64,000 nt of DNA. It comes from Phycisphaerales bacterium. GTDB taxonomy: Bacteria > Planctomycetota > Phycisphaerae > Phycisphaerales > UBA5793. Positions 17,831-29,172 of this stretch are shown piece after piece. The stretch is from NCBI GenBank assembly GCA_020852515.1, contig JADZAS010000013.1, positions 186,001 to 250,000 on the forward strand, given 5' to 3'. The position numbers and the translations under genes were made by a program. Each line of letters opens with the position of its first letter. Positions within the stretch are counted from its first letter, which is position 1. A model generated the notes under the pieces. The model ran no database searches and was not told the origin of the DNA. It was given only the letters and a program-made list of their open reading frames with translations.

Positions 17831-19905
17831 CACGCCACCCCCATGAGCGTCAGCCCCTGATAGGTGATGAACGCGGCGACCCACGCCAGGCACGACATGT
17901 ACGCGAGTTGCAGGCCGGCCCACTTCCAACTCCCCGTCTCGCGGCGGGTCACTACAAGTGTCGGAAGACACTGCATCGCCAGCACGAAGAAGACGAGAAG
18001 GCTGGCGCTGGTGGCCGCGGTGAACACCGGCGAGCCGTCATCGCGCCGGGCATTTCGGATCCGGTCGATGAAGCCTGCATCTTCCGCGGCAGCCTCGTCT
18101 TCACCGGTGAGAAGGATCGACATCGTCGCCACGAAGACTTCGCGCGCTGCAAAGCTCGTCAGCACGCCGACGGTGAGTTGCCAGTCATAGCCCACCGGTG
18201 CGAACACAGGCTGGGCCAGCCGGCCGAGCCGGCCGGCGTAGCTTTCTCGCGTCGCGTGGCTCGCCTCAAGGCGCTGCGCCTCGGTCACCAGGGCCGTGGC
18301 GCCATCAGGATCGTGCGGCATCATCTGCCGCGCCTGCTGGCGCATCTCCACTGCCTGCGCCGGCGCCTCAACATGCGGATAAGCGCTGAGCCACCACAAC
18401 ACCACGCTGATGGCCAGGATGATCGTTCCCGCGTTTTTGAGGAACACCAGGCCGCGATCGATCGTCGTCCACACTGCCGTTCGCAGCGCGGGCATCTTGT
18501 AGGACGGCAGTTCGAGCACCATCGGCCGCGACCGACCGCGCAGAATCGTCCGCCGCACAAGCAGCGCGGTGATCAACCCCGCCACCGCCCCCAGCACGTA
18601 GCAACCGAAGAACGCCAGACCCGCCAGCCACGGCCGGTCGCGAAAGAGCAGCGTGGTGAGCAGCACGTACACCGGCACGCGGGCCGAGCAACTCATGAAC
18701 GGCGCCACGAGAATCGTCGCCAGCCGGTCGTGCCGATCGGGAATCAGTTTGGCCGACATGATGCCCGGCAGCGCGCAGGCGTGGCTTGAGAGCAGCGGGA
18801 CGAACGCCTGGCCCGGCAGGCCGAAGCGGCACATGATGCGGTCCATCACGAATGCCGCGCGAGCGAGGTAGCCCGTGTCCTCGAGCAGGCTGATCAGGAA
18901 AAACAGCAGGCAGATCTGCGGCAGGAAGACCACCGTCGCCCCCACGCCGCCAATCACCCCTTCGGCGAGGAGATCGTTGATCGCTCCCGCCGGCAGTGCC
19001 GCGCTGATCCATTCGCCCAGCGCGCCGAAAGCGGTTTCGATGAAGTCCATCAGCGGCGTGGCCATCTGGAAGATCGTGATGAACAGGAGAGCCATGACGG
19101 CGGCAAAGATCATCAGCCCGAGCACCGGATGCGTGAACGCCTTGTCGAGCCGCTCGGTGAACGTGTCGCTTGCGGCGCCGATCGCTTCGGCTCCGCCCAC
19201 GCTGCGGGCGACGGCGCGGTCGGCCCAATTCTCGAGCAGCGCCGGATCTGACGCGATGGCGCGCAGGCTCTCAACCGACGCATGATCTCCGTGTGCTTCG
19301 CGCACCGCCGCAAAGTCGTCAGCGGTGCGCACGAGTTCGTCGCGGATCTCGGCGGCGCCCGTTCCTCTCCTGGCCACGGTGGGCACGACCGGGCAGCCGA
19401 TCTGCCGCGACAATTCCTGGGCGTCGATCGTCAGCCCGCGCCGCTGGGCGATGTCGGTCATGTTCAGAGCGATGACCGTGGGAAGGCCGTGCGCCAGCAG
19501 TTCACCGACCAGAAGCAGATTGCGCGGCAGGTTCGTGGCGTCCACGACGATGAGCACCGCGTCCGGCCGCTGATAGAGCGCCGAGCCCTGCATGATGTCG
19601 CGGCACACGCGCGACTCGGGCACCTCCAGCGTGAGCCGGTACACGCCGGGAAGATCGATGATCTCCAGCGCCACGGGATGGCGGCGATCAGCCGGGCAGT
19701 GGCCGACGCGCGCTTCGGCCGTGATGCCCGGAAAGTTGGCGGTCTTGGCCCGCAGGCCGCACAGGCGATTGAACAGCGTCGTCTTGCCCGTGTTCGGGTT
19801 CCCGAACAGTGCGACGCGGAGCGAACGAGGCTCGCCTCGCGGCGCGCGCCGCTCTGCCGCGACGTTGCGGACCTGTGTCGCGCTATCCGGAATGACGCGG
19901 GTCAT
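17830..19905 (-). CDS. feoB: Ferrous iron transporter B
   Basis: A 691-residue inner-membrane protein. The N-terminal G domain has GNPNTGKT (G1, ~35-42), DLPGVYRL (G3, ~84) and NMTD (G4, ~148-151). A helical GDI region follows, and then two gate-type membrane domains (PLLSSHACALPGIMSAK and SCSARVPVYVLLTTL carry the conserved Cys-containing gate motifs). It imports Fe2+, coupled to GTP hydrolysis. It starts 1 bp after the feoA stop, making a feoA-feoB-associated-protein operon behind a Fur-box-like palindrome. Confidence 0.96.
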   Translation of the reverse strand: MTRVIPDSATQVRNVAAERRAPRGEPRSLRVALFGNPNTGKTTLFNRLCGLRAKTANFPGITAEARVGHCPADRRHPVALEIIDLPGVYRLTLEVPESRVCRDIMQGSALYQRPDAVLIVVDATNLPRNLLLVGELLAHGLPTVIALNMTDIAQRRGLTIDAQELSRQIGCPVVPTVARRGTGAAEIRDELVRTADDFAAVREAHGDHASVESLRAIASDPALLENWADRAVARSVGGAEAIGAASDTFTERLDKAFTHPVLGLMIFAAVMALLFITIFQMATPLMDFIETAFGALGEWISAALPAGAINDLLAEGVIGGVGATVVFLPQICLLFFLISLLEDTGYLARAAFVMDRIMCRFGLPGQAFVPLLSSHACALPGIMSAKLIPDRHDRLATILVAPFMSCSARVPVYVLLTTLLFRDRPWLAGLAFFGCYVLGAVAGLITALLVRRTILRGRSRPMVLELPSYKMPALRTAVWTTIDRGLVFLKNAGTIILAISVVLWWLSAYPHVEAPAQAVEMRQQARQMMPHDPDGATALVTEAQRLEASHATRESYAGRLGRLAQPVFAPVGYDWQLTVGVLTSFAAREVFVATMSILLTGEDEAAAEDAGFIDRIRNARRDDGSPVFTAATSASLLVFFVLAMQCLPTLVVTRRETGSWKWAGLQLAYMSCLAWVAAFITYQGLTLMGVA

Positions 19906-19906
19906 G

Positions 19907-20179
19907 CTACGGCCGGACGGTCGGTGGGAGAACGAGAATACGCTGCGCCAGGCTCCGCGCCAGGCCGATCCTCGTCGATTTGACCTGCACGATCCATGGG
20001 TCGCCGATCTTGCAGATCTTGAGTTGGCAGCGATCCGTCATGCCCATGGCGTTGAGCATGTCGCAGTCTTCACAGCGCAGATCGGCCCGGTAGAACGTGG
20101 CGCACTGCCCGCGGCCGAGTTGCGTCAGGCTGACGGCGGCATCATCGGCTGGGGCGTGCGGGGTAGCTGGGAGAGACAT
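19907..20179 (-). CDS. feoA: FeoA-domain ferrous iron transport protein
   Basis: About 90 residues from the ATG at 20179. A longer frame beginning at 20224 would start inside the Fur-box-like palindrome and is rejected. It has an SH3-like FeoA core (LGRGQCATFYRADL, LNAMGMTDRCQLKICKIGDP, IGLARSLAQRILV). FeoA is a small cytoplasmic partner of FeoB. An unusual CEDC pair lies in the middle (RCEDCDMLNAMG), suggesting a possible redox or metal-sensing variant. The feoB start follows 1 bp after the stop. Confidence 0.88.
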   Translation of the reverse strand: MSLPATPHAPADDAAVSLTQLGRGQCATFYRADLRCEDCDMLNAMGMTDRCQLKICKIGDPWIVQVKSTRIGLARSLAQRILVLPPTVRP

Positions 20180-20206
20180 GGCGTTACCTGGACCTCTCTG
20201 GGAGTA

Positions 20207-20225
20207 ATTGAGACTCGTTCTCAAT
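20207..20225. promoter_or_regulatory. Fur-box-like operator upstream of feoA
   Basis: ATTGAGACTCGTTCTCAAT is a perfect 7-bp inverted repeat (ATTGAGA/TCTCAAT) around a 5-bp centre. It lies 28 bp upstream of the feoA start. On the minus strand its core TGAGAACGAGTCTCA matches the common Fur operator core TGAGAATGATTCTCA at 13 of 15 positions. It most likely mediates iron-dependent repression of feoAB. Confidence 0.78.
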
Positions 20226-20394
20226 CGCTGCCATATTCATAGGCTGACCGGAGCCTTGACTCTAGTTTGCAGGCCATGATTGTCGGCTTCTGCCCCCGCC
20301 GCGAGCGCATAAAAGGACAATCCAATCACTTTCAGGGTGATTTCCCTGATGAACCCGCTGGACGCGCGAAGCCCGGAGGCGGAGCCGCGACCGC

Positions 20395-20916
20395 TCAGGC
20401 CGTCCACTGGCCCGCGTAATCGATCGGCCACGGGGTCGCCTGCCGCTCGGCGGCCTCGAAGAGACGCTTGGTGATCTGCCGCAGATGCAGAAGATCGTGC
20501 GCCGCCCACGAGGCGAGCAGTTGACCGGCGGGCACCGCTCCGACGCGCGGATGAACGTGCACGGTGGTCCAGTCGGGCGCTTCGAGCGACTCAAGCCAGC
20601 GCAGACTCGCCTGCCGCTCATCCAGGAATCGCCGCAGCGCCGTCCGCGGGTCTTGCGACTGATAGTCGCGGTCGCGGGCGGCCGCCTCGGGGTCGATGCG
20701 CGGCCAGTCGGTCTGGGGTTGCTTGAGAGTGAGTTTCACTCGCGTGCGAAAGTCTTCGACCTCTTCATCCGCCAGGTGGCAGAGGATTTCGGTGATGGAC
20801 CACGCGCGTCCATCCTTGCCGCGCGCTCTAAGCGTTTCTTCATCGAGATCGCGCACCAGAGGTGCGAGCACAGCGGGAAAACGCGCGAGCATGGCGATGC
20901 AGTGGTGTGCGTTCAT
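20395..20916 (-). CDS. DinB-family protein (second copy)
   Basis: About 173 residues from the ATG at 20916 (MNAHHCIAML). The frame is open further upstream without a ribosome site. The helical DinB pattern is clear, with putative metal ligands in WSITEILCHLADEE and LASWAAHDLLHLRQI, the HxxxDxxxH-like arrangement of YfiT/DinB_2 proteins. The reaction is unknown. It is distinct in sequence from the DinB-like protein at 5289-5810. The C-terminal DYAGQW is also seen in related DinB proteins. Confidence 0.8.
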   Translation of the reverse strand: MNAHHCIAMLARFPAVLAPLVRDLDEETLRARGKDGRAWSITEILCHLADEEVEDFRTRVKLTLKQPQTDWPRIDPEAAARDRDYQSQDPRTALRRFLDERQASLRWLESLEAPDWTTVHVHPRVGAVPAGQLLASWAAHDLLHLRQITKRLFEAAERQATPWPIDYAGQWTA

Positions 20917-21319
20917 GAGCGATCTTAGTCGCAGCGTATCTACCGGTTTTCCACGTGAAGACCTGTTCATCCGACCCCCGCGTGAGTGTCTCACTGAGGC
21001 ACTGACCTGATCCGTTCACGTGTCCCGCGGAAGTGTTGTTTCGAGTGATGAGTTCAAGCGGCGTTCGTCGATACAAGACGAACCGCCACGTCGCGGCGCC
21101 TGCCGTGTCCTTCGTGATGCGAGAGTCATCCAGCCTGGAGGGGCTGGAACGAAACCGAGTCCGGCGTCAAGCCTGAACTGCTGCCGAATCCGTGCGAGCC
21201 GCTTGCGGCGCGACGCGGTCACCCGCTTATCCGCGGCCGGCGAGGGGACGGCTCGTGCGAATCGCTTGCAGGGACGGCCTGCGCCGGACTCGACTACCTG
21301 GAGAGAAGGAGATGATCTC
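20917..21319. other. Gene-free stretch of about 400 bp
   Basis: No convincing coding frame lies here. The frame continuous with the next gene has no ribosome site and an atypical composition. I see one imperfect hairpin around 21056-21085 (TTCGTC/GACGAA core with GC-rich flanks). No tRNA, riboswitch core or clear promoter was recognised. A strong AAGGAG ribosome site at the right edge serves the gene at 21320. Confidence 0.5.
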
Positions 21320-21640
21320 ATGTCTCAGTCGAATGTTCGAGCGAACCACCGCCACGCGGTCGCGCCTTCAGCGCCGGCCGAGGTGCACTGCGCGCCCACG
21401 CCCCCATCGGCCGACGGTTCGGCCCTGCCGAGCCCTGGTCCAGCGCCCGGCGAACGATCCGGTGATCAGCCGGCGCGGCCGGTCAATGCGCCGGGTCGCT
21501 CGCTTGATGCGATCATGCAGGCATTTCGCCAGCAGCGCCGTCTCACGCAGGCGCAGGGGTCGCCGGCAGCGGTGATCGCCGACATCCTCTCGCGCACCGG
21601 CGGCGGGTCGCTGCTGGCCGACCTTAAGCGGCACGATTAG
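21320..21640 (+). CDS. Small protein of unknown function
   Basis: A 106-residue protein from the ATG at 21320, with AAGGAG 8 nt upstream, which decides the start. The N-terminal ~65 residues are Pro/Ala/Ser-rich and probably disordered. The C-terminal ~40 are helical and basic (RSLDAIMQAFRQQRRLTQAQG, ILSRTGGGSLLADLKRHD). There is no signal peptide and no recognised domain. The strong ribosome site supports real translation. Confidence 0.6.
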   Translation: MSQSNVRANHRHAVAPSAPAEVHCAPTPPSADGSALPSPGPAPGERSGDQPARPVNAPGRSLDAIMQAFRQQRRLTQAQGSPAAVIADILSRTGGGSLLADLKRHD

Positions 21641-21696
21641 TCGTTTCGGGGCGCGATTCTTGTCGCACGCGCCTTCGCCGGCCGCTACAACAGTGC

Positions 21697-22476
21697 ATGA
21701 GTCACCTGCCCCATGGACTGACGGCCGCCGCACGCGCCCGCCTGCGACGCGAACACACGCCCGAAGCGATCCAGTCGCGCCTCAGCGCCGGGATGCGGCA
21801 CAGCTATCTGCGCGACTTCATCTACGGCGCCATCGACGGCGCTGTGACGACCTTCGCCGTCGTCGCCGGCGTCGTCGGCGCTGATCTGCCGCTTGGAGTC
21901 GTGATCATCCTCGGCCTGGGAAACCTGTTCGCCGACGGATTCTCGATGGCCATCAGCAACTATCTGGGCACGCGCGCCGAGCATCAGATCCGCACGCGCA
22001 CGCGCCGCACAGAAGAAATGCACATTCGCACGATACCCGAAGGAGAGCGCGAGGAGATCCGTCAGCTCTTTGCCGGCAAGGGCTTCACGGGCGAACAGCT
22101 CGACATGGTCGTCGATGTGATCACCGCCGATCCGAAGCGCTGGGTGGACACCATGCTGACCGAAGAGCACGGGTTGGCGCTGGAAGGCGTCTCGCCCTGG
22201 CGGGCGGGACTCATGACGTTTATCGCCTTTGTGCTCATCGGATTCATTCCCCTGCTGCCGTATGTCTTTGACCTGATCGCCTCGGGCGCCTTTGGCGGCG
22301 CTGCATTCGAGTGGAGTGCGGCGATGACCGCTGCTGCGTTCTTCATCGTCGGCGCGATCAAGAGCCCGTTTGTGGATGAATCCTGGTGGCGCTCGGGGCT
22401 TGAGACGCTGCTCGTCGGCGGCATCGCCGCCGCCATGGCATTCGGCATCGGCGCAGCGCTGCAGGGATTGGCATAA
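21697..22476 (+). CDS. VIT1/CCC1-family iron/manganese transporter
   Basis: A 259-residue membrane protein. The first helix carries YGAIDGAVTTFAVVAGV, and the second GLGNLFADGFSMAISNYLG, both signatures of the VIT1/CCC1/nodulin-21 family. A charged cytoplasmic middle (EEMHIRTIPEGEREEIRQLF) corresponds to the metal-binding domain. Three more helices follow (GLMTFIAFVLIGFIPLLPYV, AAMTAAAFFIVGAIK, LLVGGIAAAMAFGIGA). It probably exports or sequesters Fe2+/Mn2+. It lies close to feoAB but has no visible Fur box of its own. Confidence 0.87.
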   Translation: MSHLPHGLTAAARARLRREHTPEAIQSRLSAGMRHSYLRDFIYGAIDGAVTTFAVVAGVVGADLPLGVVIILGLGNLFADGFSMAISNYLGTRAEHQIRTRTRRTEEMHIRTIPEGEREEIRQLFAGKGFTGEQLDMVVDVITADPKRWVDTMLTEEHGLALEGVSPWRAGLMTFIAFVLIGFIPLLPYVFDLIASGAFGGAAFEWSAAMTAAAFFIVGAIKSPFVDESWWRSGLETLLVGGIAAAMAFGIGAALQGLA

Positions 22477-22485
22477 AGCTTCAGT

Positions 22486-25305
<2,820 letters not shown>

Positions 25306-25541
25306 GGGTGAACTCCCGTCAGAATGAGATCGGCAAGAGGATGGAAGCGATCGCTGGTCCCGCCAGACTAATCTAGCACACGCGTCAGGATGTTCCAAAC
25401 GAGCCGCCTCCACCTTCGCGCGAGCCGCGCGGCCACCGCCGCAATGCGGGGTTTTCCCCGAGGCTCGTCAGCGGCGCTCGCGCCATCGCCTACGATCGCC
25501 CTCCGCCGCCAGCAGGTGGCAGTGCCCGAGAGACGTCCGCC

Positions 25542-27956
25542 ATGCACTTCCACAAACAGCCCAGTCCGCTGAGCCTCGCTCCGATCCGGGATCTGCAGAT
25601 CACCGAAAATACCGTCGCGGCCGGCGGGCAGATCGTGCTCGGCGGAGCGGGAACGCGCCTCGCCGCCCGGGTGCTCGCCGGCGGCATGTTTGAACTTACG
25701 TTCAATCGCGGCACCGCCCCACTCCCGCGCCACACGCCGCCGTTGCACGGCCTCCCGCAGGCGGATCCGCACGCCCGTTGCGAGCACGATGGCAGTGAAG
25801 TGCGACTCGCGTCGAGCGACGGGAGCATGCTCACGCTGCGACTGCCCGACCTGGCCATCGGATTGGCGTGCGGCTCGGGCGAAGCGCGGGCGCCGCTCAT
25901 ACCCGTGAGCGCCGAGCAGATCATCGGTTTCTGCGGCGAGAGGTTCGGCATGGGTCTGCCGCTGCCGGCCGACACGCCGTTCTACGGCTTTGGCGAGAAG
26001 ACCGGCCCGCTGAACAAGAACGGCCAGCGGATGAAGTTCTGGAACCTCGACGTGTGCAGCGACATGCCGCTGGGCTGGCAGAGCGATTCATACGACCCGA
26101 CCTATTGCGCCATTCCCGTGGCGATCTGGCCGATGCGCAATGCAAGCGGCTCGGTGTGCTACGTAGCGATCCTCGTCGACAACTCCGGCCCGGCGTGGTT
26201 CAACTGCCAGAGCGCCGACTTCGGCCTGCCTGAACTGCTCTACTTCGGCACGTACTGCGGCGAGCCGCGCTTCATCTTCATGACCGGCTCGACAATGGGA
26301 GAAGTCTGCGCCAAGCTGCTGCGCCTCACCGGCGCGCCGCCGATGCCGCCGCTGTGGGCACTTGGCAATCATCAGTGCCGCTGGGGCTACGACGAGCAGC
26401 GCCTGTACCAGCGCATTGTCGCCCAGTACGCCGAGGAGCAGATCCCGCTGCACGGCTTCTGGCTCGACATTGACTACATGGATCGCTACCGCGTATTCAC
26501 CTGGCACGAGCAGCGGATTCCGTCGCCTGAAAGACTGGCACAGTGGATGAGCGAACGCGGCGTGCGGCTGGTGACCATCATCGATCCCGGCGTGGCCATC
26601 GACGAGGATGATCCCCTCTACCGCAGCGGCTGTGAACAGGATCTGTTCTGTCATGCTCCTTCGGGTCGGCACTTCGTGGGCATGGTCTGGCCCGGCCAGA
26701 CGGTGTTTCCCGATTTCTCGCTGGCCGAGACGAGGCAATGGTGGGCGGGGCAAGTCGCGGCGCACCTGAAGCGCGGCGTCCACGGCATCTGGAACGACAT
26801 GAACGATCCCGCCACGGGCATGGCCGACGTCGATGACATGCTCTTTGCGCGCGGCGCCATCCGGCATGATTACCTGCACAACCTCTACGGCACGTTCATG
26901 GCCGAGGCGACGTTTCGAGGCTTTCGAGAGCACGACGCCAAAGCGCGGCCGTTTGTGCTGACGCGGTCGGCCTCGACCGGCATTCAGCGCTTCGCCGCCG
27001 TCTGGACAGGTGACAACGAATCAACATGGGCGCATCTGCGCATGGCTATTGCCGAGACGCTCAACCTGGCGCTCTCGGGCGTGTCGTTTAACGGCGCCGA
27101 CATCGGCGGGTTCATGAACACGACCAGCGCCGAACTGCTCGTGCGCTGGTACCAGGCGTCGCTGCTGTTTCCGTTCTTCCGCAATCACTCGCACAAGGAG
27201 TCGGCCCACCAGGAGCCGTGGTGTTTCGGGTCGGCGGCGCGCGACATCATCCGCGACGCGATCAACCTTCGCTATCGTCTGCTCGGGCGCCTCTACACCG
27301 AGTTCGCCCGGCACATCGAGTCCGGTGAGCCAATCGTGCGGCCGCTGTGTTACTTCAGCGATGATCCGCTCTACCGGGATGTGTCCGACGAGTACGCGCT
27401 GGGAGATGACATCATCGTCGCGCCGGTGGTGCAGTGCGGCGCTTCAAAGCGGTACGTCGTGTTGCCGCCGGGCCAATGGTTCGATCTCGCTGAGCGCCGC
27501 TGGCTGCAGGGCGGTGCGGCTTTCGAGCGCGGCGCGGCGCTCGAAGATGTGCCGCTCTTCATCCGCCGCGGCACGATCATCTGCGAACCGATGCCACCGG
27601 GCGGGTTATTCGTCGGCTGGGACTGCGATCTCACGAAGGTGAATTGGCGCCTCCACTGCTTCGGCGACCGCTGCCGGGGCGTGCAGGTGATCGACGACGG
27701 CCTGACCTGGACCGACCAGCCGCCGCCGGCGCATGAACTGGCGCTGCAGGACGGTCAGTTCAGCGGCACGTTCCCGCTCGATCGCATCGCCGAAGTGATT
27801 GTGCATGGCGCAGACATAGCCGCACTCTCGATCGGCGTTGAAGTCCTGCGCCGAATCGATCCCAACGAGGGCGTGGATGCTCAGAAGGCGACCGCGCCGC
27901 TCGCAACGCTGGTGCGTTTGCGCGAATCGCGCGCGTGCGCAAGATTCACGAGATAG
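25542..27956 (+). CDS. Alpha-glucosidase-like glycoside hydrolase family 31
   Basis: An 804-residue protein without a signal peptide. It has an N-terminal beta-sandwich (~1-240, with FYGFGEKTGPLNKNGQ), then a TIM barrel (PPLWALGNHQCRWGYDE, IPLHGFWLDIDYMD). The nucleophile region HGIWNDMNDPATG has a candidate Asp at about 419. The acid/base region is WTGDNESTW, with candidate Asp at about 491. SGVSFNGADIGGF and a beta-rich C-terminus follow. It probably hydrolyses alpha-linked glucosides in the cytoplasm. The canonical DMNE is DMND here, a conservative change next to the nucleophile. Confidence 0.93.
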   Translation: MHFHKQPSPLSLAPIRDLQITENTVAAGGQIVLGGAGTRLAARVLAGGMFELTFNRGTAPLPRHTPPLHGLPQADPHARCEHDGSEVRLASSDGSMLTLRLPDLAIGLACGSGEARAPLIPVSAEQIIGFCGERFGMGLPLPADTPFYGFGEKTGPLNKNGQRMKFWNLDVCSDMPLGWQSDSYDPTYCAIPVAIWPMRNASGSVCYVAILVDNSGPAWFNCQSADFGLPELLYFGTYCGEPRFIFMTGSTMGEVCAKLLRLTGAPPMPPLWALGNHQCRWGYDEQRLYQRIVAQYAEEQIPLHGFWLDIDYMDRYRVFTWHEQRIPSPERLAQWMSERGVRLVTIIDPGVAIDEDDPLYRSGCEQDLFCHAPSGRHFVGMVWPGQTVFPDFSLAETRQWWAGQVAAHLKRGVHGIWNDMNDPATGMADVDDMLFARGAIRHDYLHNLYGTFMAEATFRGFREHDAKARPFVLTRSASTGIQRFAAVWTGDNESTWAHLRMAIAETLNLALSGVSFNGADIGGFMNTTSAELLVRWYQASLLFPFFRNHSHKESAHQEPWCFGSAARDIIRDAINLRYRLLGRLYTEFARHIESGEPIVRPLCYFSDDPLYRDVSDEYALGDDIIVAPVVQCGASKRYVVLPPGQWFDLAERRWLQGGAAFERGAALEDVPLFIRRGTIICEPMPPGGLFVGWDCDLTKVNWRLHCFGDRCRGVQVIDDGLTWTDQPPPAHELALQDGQFSGTFPLDRIAEVIVHGADIAALSIGVEVLRRIDPNEGVDAQKATAPLATLVRLRESRACARFTR

Positions 27957-27962
27957 TCGAAC

Positions 27963-29051
27963 TCAGACCAGAATCTGAGCGGCCGGATTGCTCCATTGCC
28001 CGAGTTCCTGGCGGAACTTGGTGCCTTTGTCCACGATGAGCGTGCCGGTCGCATCGACCTCGACCTTGAAGCGCTCGAGCGGGCGCGGAGCCGGGCCTTC
28101 GAAATTGATGCCCGTCTTGCGGAAACCCGAGCCGTGGCAGGGGCACTTGAAGATCTGCGCGGCCGGAAGCCAGTTGGGAATGCAGCCCAGGTGCGTGCAG
28201 ACGGTGTTGATCGCGACGACCTTCTTGATGCCTTCCTCTTCGAGCGTGACGACCCAGATGTTCTGCGGCTTGTAGTCTTCGTAGACGCCTATTTCGGTGT
28301 AGGCCGTGAGTTTGCCGACGCGGACGCGCGTGGGCGGCAGGATCGGCGCCTTGGGAATCATGAACGACTGGAACCACGCGAGGGACGTCGCGCCGACGAA
28401 GACAAGCGCGCCCCACGCCGCGGCGACCGTGACGCCGAAACCGCGGCGCGTCATGCCGGCGCCGGAACTGACTTTCTCGGCGCGCTCTCGGATGCGCTCG
28501 GCGACGGATTTGCCGGGCCGCGTGTAGCCGGTGCCGACCATGGTGGCGAACTGGGCGTCGGGCGGCGCGCCCACCGGCAGCGCCTGCTGGATCGACTCGG
28601 GCTGTACCTTGGCCGTGCGCACCATGGCGCGCGGCCCGCCCGCTGACCGGCTGCCCGAGACATGCGCCGCTTCGAGCAGCTGCATCCACTTGGGATCGGG
28701 AGGAGCGTAACTGACGGCTGCAGCGGCCGCGCCTCCTCCGCCCTTGCCTCCCTCGGCGCCGGCGCCTGCGGGAGCTCCTGCGGCTTCCTTCTGCTTGGCC
28801 CACTCGGCCGGCTCGGGGCCTTCGACCTCGATCGCCTCAAACTTGATCACGTCGACCGGGCAACCCTCGGCCGCGGTGATGATCGAGGGCGTGAGCGGGC
28901 GGGTGAAATCCGCCTTGAGGGCCGGCGGCCGGATGACGCAGGTCTCTTCCTGCACATCGAAGACCTCCGGGCAGTCCGTCTCGCACGAGTCGCAGACGAT
29001 GCAGCCGGGTGCGATCCAGACCTTGACGATTTCCTTGTGCGTTTCCGCCAT
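27963..29051 (-). CDS. Ferredoxin-Rieske fusion membrane protein
   Basis: A 362-residue protein. Residues 17-28 form a ferredoxin motif CIVCDSCETDCP (Cx2Cx2Cx3CP), completed by AEGCPVDVI (Cys64). This is the layout of a single-[4Fe-4S] ferredoxin with an extra Cys27. An Ala/Gly-rich linker and a twin-Arg-like TRRGFGVTV with one membrane helix (~205-228) follow. A Rieske domain then carries CTHLGC (285-290) and CPCHGSGF (303-310), supplying the two Cys, two His and the disulfide. It would couple a [4Fe-4S] and a [2Fe-2S] cluster, but the helix would place the two on opposite faces of the membrane. No cytochrome b gene is adjacent. Confidence 0.86.
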   Translation of the reverse strand: MAETHKEIVKVWIAPGCIVCDSCETDCPEVFDVQEETCVIRPPALKADFTRPLTPSIITAAEGCPVDVIKFEAIEVEGPEPAEWAKQKEAAGAPAGAGAEGGKGGGGAAAAAVSYAPPDPKWMQLLEAAHVSGSRSAGGPRAMVRTAKVQPESIQQALPVGAPPDAQFATMVGTGYTRPGKSVAERIRERAEKVSSGAGMTRRGFGVTVAAAWGALVFVGATSLAWFQSFMIPKAPILPPTRVRVGKLTAYTEIGVYEDYKPQNIWVVTLEEEGIKKVVAINTVCTHLGCIPNWLPAAQIFKCPCHGSGFRKTGINFEGPAPRPLERFKVEVDATGTLIVDKGTKFRQELGQWSNPAAQILV

Positions 29052-29172
29052 TTCGACGCGCTCTCGCTGGAATCAGGTGCTTCCGCGGGTCCAGATCGAC
29101 GCGACCGAACCCTGGGTTCAGATCATACGCTCCCGCTGAACCATCTTCAGATGATTCGGCTCAATTCATGCA

